From Serratia quinivorans (GTDB lineage: Bacteria > Pseudomonadota > Gammaproteobacteria > Enterobacterales > Enterobacteriaceae): a stretch of 64,000 nucleotides of DNA. The notes beneath the pieces were generated by a model. The model saw only the letters and a program-made list of their open reading frames with translations. It ran no database searches and was not told where the DNA came from. Below, one piece after another: positions 57,578 to 64,000 of this stretch. Both the position numbers and the translations under genes were made by a program. Position 1 is the first letter of the stretch; every line of letters begins with the position of its first letter. The stretch is from NCBI GenBank assembly GCA_900457075.1, contig UGYN01000002.1, positions 4,154,001 to 4,218,000 on the forward strand. Direction: 5' to 3'.

Positions 57578-60500
57578 ATGCCTACTATTAATAATCCTAA
57601 CGCCACCATTCACTCATTGCTGATTACAGGTGATAATTCACCTGCTGACGGCCAGACGACGAATACTGTTGTTGCTCAGGTATATGACGGTGATGTTGCC
57701 CCGTTGTCCGGTCAGATGGTGACGTTCGATGTTGATGAAGGTGCCAGCATTCAAAACCAGGTCGAAAGTAACGAGCAAGGGTTTGCCACGGCGACATTGA
57801 CAAGTACCACTGCCGGCGTTTACACGGTAACGGCCAGCATCAATGACAGTCAGAAGACAGTGAGTTCGACCTTTGTCCCCAGCGATGATGGTGATGGCAA
57901 CAACCCGAATGCGGTGATTGAGTCGCTGTATGTCTCACGGGACAATGCACAAGCCGATGGCGCGGCAACCAACGAGGTGACGGCTGAAGTCACCGACGGG
58001 GACAGCGGGCTGCTGGCAAACCAAAGCGTGACGTTTGAGGCGGATAATGGTGCCGTTATCCAGAGTCCGGTCCTGACCGATGAGCTGGGTAAAGCCAGAG
58101 CGACACTGACCAGCACCGAAGCGATGGTTGTCACGGTGACGGCGACCATAAACGCCAGCAGCAGTGACGTGGAAGTGGTGTTCGATGAGAGCAACAGCAA
58201 TGACCCGACGGCCTATCTCGCGGTTTTGCAGACCACTGATAACAATGCGGTCGCCGATGGCACGACAACGAACAAGGTCACTGCAGAGGTGGTGGGTGAA
58301 GGCGGAAAACTGCTGGCGGACCAGAGCGTGACATTCACGGTGGATAGTGGCGCCGAGATTGTCAGTCCGGGACTCACCAATACATCGGGCAAGGCCACGA
58401 CCACCCTGACCAGTCTAACCCCTGGCAAGGCGACCGTCACCGCCAGCATCAATGACTCCAGCCTGGAAACCGAGGTGAATTTTGTTGAAGACGGCGGTAA
58501 TGACCCGACCGCTTTTATCAGTTTCTTTATGGTTACTGAAGACGATGCTGTAGCGAATGGGATTGACGCCAATGAAGTGACCGCCGAGATTGTGAGTGGT
58601 GATAATCGTTTATTGGCGGGGCAGAGTGTGGATTTTCAGGTCACGAACGGGGCTGTCGTTGACTCTCCTGTGGTGACAAATCCGCAGGGCAAGGCGGTGA
58701 CGACGCTGACCAGCATGAGGCCGGGTCTCTCCACGGTGACTGCGTTGATAAACAACAGTAAAAAGTCGTTGAACGTGGTATTTACCGAGCCTGAAGGCAA
58801 TGACCCGACGGCGGAAATTTCCTCCTTGCGCACGCTGGGTGACCTGGCGGCCGCTGACGGGCAGGCGACCAACAGCGTCATGGTTGAGGTGGTCGACAGC
58901 AATAATGTCCTGTTAGCGAATCAGAGTGTGACGTTCACGGCGACAAACGATGCAGTGATTGTCAGTCCGGTGCTGACGGATGAACATGGCAAGGCGACGA
59001 CGACGCTGACCAGCACTGTTGAGGGGCCCGTGACCGTAACCGCAGCCATCAATGCGAGCACCCGAAGTACCGATGTTACCTTTAGCGAGGGGGATATCAC
59101 CAACCCGGATGCGGTGATTGCCGGGGTTTATATCGGCATCAATAATGCGGTGGCGGACGGCGTGGCCGTCAACACGGTGATGGCTGAGGTCGTGGACGGC
59201 GATAACCGGTTGCTGGCGAACCAGAGTGTACGCTTTGAGGCGGATAACGGTGCGGTCATTCAGGTTACCCCGGTAATGACAGATGAACGCGGCAAGGCGA
59301 CAGCCTCCGTGAGTAGCCTGACGACGGGAGCATGTCAGGTGACGGCGAGCATCAATGACAGCACCGAGAGCACGACGATTAACTTTGTCGAGTGGGGCGG
59401 CAACGACCCGGAAGCCGTCATCGGCGGATTGCTTGTTGCCAGGGATAATGCCCAGGCGGATGGCATTGAGAGTAATGAGGTCACGGTGACGGTGATTGAC
59501 GGTGATTATCATGCGCTGGCCGCTCAGGAGGTCCTCTTTGAGGCGGATAATGGGGCGGTCATTCAAGAGTCGGCAAGGACGGACACGGCAGGGAAGGCAA
59601 CGACAACGTTGACGAATACCACCGCCGGCCCCAGTACGGTGACGGCGAGCATTAACGACAGTACCGAAAGTGTGGTAGTTAGCTTCCTGGATGAACATTC
59701 GACAGATGTCATCGATATTCTCGTCAGTGACAAAGCCGCTATTTACAATGATGGCAAGGATGCGGCCACCCTGACAGTCAGTGTTCTTGATGTGAACAAT
59801 GAGATGGTGGCGGGGACAACGGTCACCTGGAGCACGACACTGGGGACCCTGGAGAGCGCCACTTCTGAAACGGACGTGAACGGGCAGGCACAGGTCATGC
59901 TGACTGCTGACGGAGATATTGGCAACGCGGTTGTCACTGCGACACTGGATAACGGAGACAAGGCCACGTCGACGATAAGCGTACAGGATGTTGCAGAGAC
60001 CTATACGATTATTGATTTAGATCAAGATAATATTCTTGTGGATGACGGGGTTGATTCTGCCAACCTGGCGGCGATTGTTTTGTACCGGGATGGCGCGCCA
60101 GTTTCTCATAATAGCATCCCGGTTTACTGGGAAACCACTCTGGGTACGTTGCGTGCCGCGACGACACAAACGGATCAATCGGCATGGGTAGAAAACTACC
60201 TTACTGACCAGGGTGATGTTGGAACCGCAGTTGTTACCGCGCGCCTGGATAACAATAGTCAGGTAACGTTTATTGTTGAAATCATTGATAAGAATACCAC
60301 GCTGAGCCTTTCCGCGCTGACGACGGACAAAAGCGCCATCATGAACAATGGTGTGGACAGTGCGACGGTGACCGCGACGGTCATGAATCAGGGGGAACCC
60401 GTTGGTGGCGAAACGGTGACCTGGCAAACGTCCTCGGGAGCCTTGAGCGAGGCATCGACAGTGACAGGTGCAGACGGAAAAACCAGCGTGACATTGACGG

Positions 60501-61198
60501 ATGTTGGTGACAAGGGGGACTGTATTGTTGTGGCCACGCTCGGTAATGATTCTCATAAAGAGCTCAAGATAAACATTCTGGAAGCGCCACGCATTACCGG
60601 TGTTTATGATGACGTGGGTGAGACGCAGCAGGATATCCAGAACTACGGAACCACGGACGATATGGCGCCAACCCTGAGGGGGACCGCGGAGGCGGGCGGT
60701 GAGGTCACGCTTTATCGGGATGGCACTTCCCTCGCGACCCTGCAGGCAGATGACACCGGACAGTGGCGTTACACCGTGCCTGTCCGCTATGACGGCGTTT
60801 ATCATTACACGGTGACGACGGCGGATGATGAAGTGCACACTGCCTCGGAAGAGTTTGTTCTGACCATTGCCAATCCCCATGCCAGCACACCGATAGTGGG
60901 GGCGATGGTGCAAAATGGGACATTTCTCGATAACGGCGAGAGCAAGACCTACACCAGTGGGGGGCTTAAATATTATGTCTGGGGCGAGCCGGGAAGAAGA
61001 GTCACGTTGGGATTGCGTAATCCTGCAGGGAAGGTTAGTAATGCAAGCTTTGGTAGCCCCACCGTGCCGGACAGCGGCGTCATTGCGATAACGCGGAAAT
61101 TTGATTTTGATGGTGATGGCGAATATACCGCATATGCACATTACGCTGGTGAAAGTGAGTCCGACGCCACCTATAAATTCACCCTGACGAAGTCCTGA
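57578..61198 (+). CDS. Ig-repeat protein (seven Big_1-like modules plus variants)
   Basis: A 1,206-residue protein made of about twelve modules of 95-105 residues. Modules 1-7 are close invasin/intimin-type Big_1 repeats (DNAxADGxxTNxVxAEVxDGDNxLLAxQSVTFxADNG is the consensus style). Modules 8-10 are divergent Big_1 (KAAIYNDGKDAATLTVSV). Then one Ig-like module (APTLRGTAEAGGEVTLYRDG) and a C-terminal domain ending YAHYAGESESDATYKF. There is no signal peptide, barrel, LysM or anchor, so it is not a classical invasin. Export could depend on phage lysis or virion attachment. GGAG-type ribosome-binding site (CAGGAGTGCGACT) precedes the ATG. Confidence 0.8.
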   Translation: MPTINNPNATIHSLLITGDNSPADGQTTNTVVAQVYDGDVAPLSGQMVTFDVDEGASIQNQVESNEQGFATATLTSTTAGVYTVTASINDSQKTVSSTFVPSDDGDGNNPNAVIESLYVSRDNAQADGAATNEVTAEVTDGDSGLLANQSVTFEADNGAVIQSPVLTDELGKARATLTSTEAMVVTVTATINASSSDVEVVFDESNSNDPTAYLAVLQTTDNNAVADGTTTNKVTAEVVGEGGKLLADQSVTFTVDSGAEIVSPGLTNTSGKATTTLTSLTPGKATVTASINDSSLETEVNFVEDGGNDPTAFISFFMVTEDDAVANGIDANEVTAEIVSGDNRLLAGQSVDFQVTNGAVVDSPVVTNPQGKAVTTLTSMRPGLSTVTALINNSKKSLNVVFTEPEGNDPTAEISSLRTLGDLAAADGQATNSVMVEVVDSNNVLLANQSVTFTATNDAVIVSPVLTDEHGKATTTLTSTVEGPVTVTAAINASTRSTDVTFSEGDITNPDAVIAGVYIGINNAVADGVAVNTVMAEVVDGDNRLLANQSVRFEADNGAVIQVTPVMTDERGKATASVSSLTTGACQVTASINDSTESTTINFVEWGGNDPEAVIGGLLVARDNAQADGIESNEVTVTVIDGDYHALAAQEVLFEADNGAVIQESARTDTAGKATTTLTNTTAGPSTVTASINDSTESVVVSFLDEHSTDVIDILVSDKAAIYNDGKDAATLTVSVLDVNNEMVAGTTVTWSTTLGTLESATSETDVNGQAQVMLTADGDIGNAVVTATLDNGDKATSTISVQDVAETYTIIDLDQDNILVDDGVDSANLAAIVLYRDGAPVSHNSIPVYWETTLGTLRAATTQTDQSAWVENYLTDQGDVGTAVVTARLDNNSQVTFIVEIIDKNTTLSLSALTTDKSAIMNNGVDSATVTATVMNQGEPVGGETVTWQTSSGALSEASTVTGADGKTSVTLTDVGDKGDCIVVATLGNDSHKELKINILEAPRITGVYDDVGETQQDIQNYGTTDDMAPTLRGTAEAGGEVTLYRDGTSLATLQADDTGQWRYTVPVRYDGVYHYTVTTADDEVHTASEEFVLTIANPHASTPIVGAMVQNGTFLDNGESKTYTSGGLKYYVWGEPGRRVTLGLRNPAGKVSNASFGSPTVPDSGVIAITRKFDFDGDGEYTAYAHYAGESESDATYKFTLTKS

Positions 61199-61549
61199 CG
61201 GTAAGTATCTCTGGCGCGGCCTGCCTGGATGGTAGGCCGCCATTGTAATGCTATCTATAGGATACGGCTTTTTTTGATTATTAATTGTTATATTCAAAGG
61301 TCATTTATAATTCATTGACAATGGTTTTGAGTTTATTTTGTTGCTTTATTAAAATGTATTCCACGGGTGTTACATTTAATCGCATGGGGTGCTTTATTAA
61401 TCGGTGTTTTCGAATGAGTGCTTTGTGGTTAATTGATAGTGACGGAAAGAGGGAGGTGACTTTAAAAATGAGTGGTGTTGAAGTGTTATCATATGGTCAT
61501 GGGAGTTAATGCTGTTGTTTTTAATAAAGTGTTTTACTAATTTAGTTGT

Positions 61550-63899
<2,350 letters not shown>

Positions 63900-63951
63900 T
63901 ATCGATGCCCTTTTGATTTCACGGGTCCTTTCCAGCGCTCAAAAGCCTGCC

Positions 63952-64000
63952 GGGCGGACGACGCGCACATTCTCGCTATTTATGAAAAATTTCCGGGAAG
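63952..64000 (+). other. Lambda-like cos site (truncated by window edge)
   Basis: GGGCGGACGACG (63952-63963) followed by CTCGCTATTTATGAAAAA and TTTCCGG closely follows lambda cosN-cosB, where GGGCGGCGACCT forms the cohesive end and is followed by TTTCGCTATTTATGAAAATTTTCCGG. Terminase genes should follow to the right. Confidence 0.75.

Noticed and set aside
60017..61297. 426-codon minus-strand frame opposite the Ig-repeat gene
   Set aside because: It is the antisense of strongly periodic, clearly real Ig modules; its protein is arginine- and histidine-rich without domains.
61285..61509. 74-codon frame between the two Ig genes
   Set aside because: Cysteine- and phenylalanine-rich, no ribosome-binding site, in AT-rich spacer.

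Overview
The window looks like a chromosome segment of a Serratia-like member of Enterobacterales carrying two unrelated prophages. The genus is an inference from gene order and gene relatedness; no rRNA or species marker is present. The central part (about 23.4-43.6 kb, GC-rich) follows the E. coli 48-minute order lpxT-yeiR-yeiQ-yeiP-yeiW-setB-fruBKA-nfo-yeiH. Additional genes are interleaved: uxuA, a tryptophan permease (mtr), a TMAO-respiration pair (torY torZ), a Nudix hydrolase and a short fimbrial-like protein.

Region 1 (1-about 23.1 kb) is the AT-rich late half of a siphophage-like prophage. It begins with a divergent, edge-truncated nuclease-NTPase that resembles STAND-type defence proteins. 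Terminase, portal, a protease-capsid fusion, head-tail connectors, two tail-tube paralogues with a fibre module between them, G/GT-type tail chaperones with a frameshift site, tape measure, tail tip, a J-like protein, lysozyme, a GIY-YIG-like protein and holin follow. Its integration and early genes lie left of the window. The palindrome AGTACT is extraordinarily frequent here (about 65 copies by eye, against three in the remaining 41 kb).

Region 2 (23.4-43.6 kb) is host core: lipid A phosphorylation (lpxT), a COG0523 metal GTPase (yeiR), sugar-acid catabolism (yeiQ, uxuA), an EF-P paralogue (yeiP), sugar efflux (setB), periplasmic TMAO reduction (torYZ), the Cra-controlled fructose PTS operon, endonuclease IV and a YeiH membrane protein. 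A palindromic-repeat element sits inside the hairpin between fruA and nfo.

Region 3 (43.9 kb to the right edge) is a second, lambdoid prophage in its integrated order: integrase, AlpA-like gene, leftward early genes, CI/Cro/CII switch, replication protein with iterons, NinG, Q antiterminator, tRNA-Ile2, cargo genes, and a lambda-like cos site in the last 50 bases. Its terminase and structural genes lie right of the window. It carries two C4-RNA/Icd/antirepressor modules facing opposite ways. Its cargo includes a LuxR-type regulator, a 1,206-residue Ig-repeat protein without a signal peptide, an IS3-family fragment fused to a glycosyltransferase-like gene, and a second glycosyltransferase-like gene.

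At least nine genes in all three regions are broken by a single-base indel, mostly in short runs of one base (including both breaks in yeiQ). This pattern fits sequencing error at least as well as decay, so the 'pseudogene' calls should be read with that in mind.
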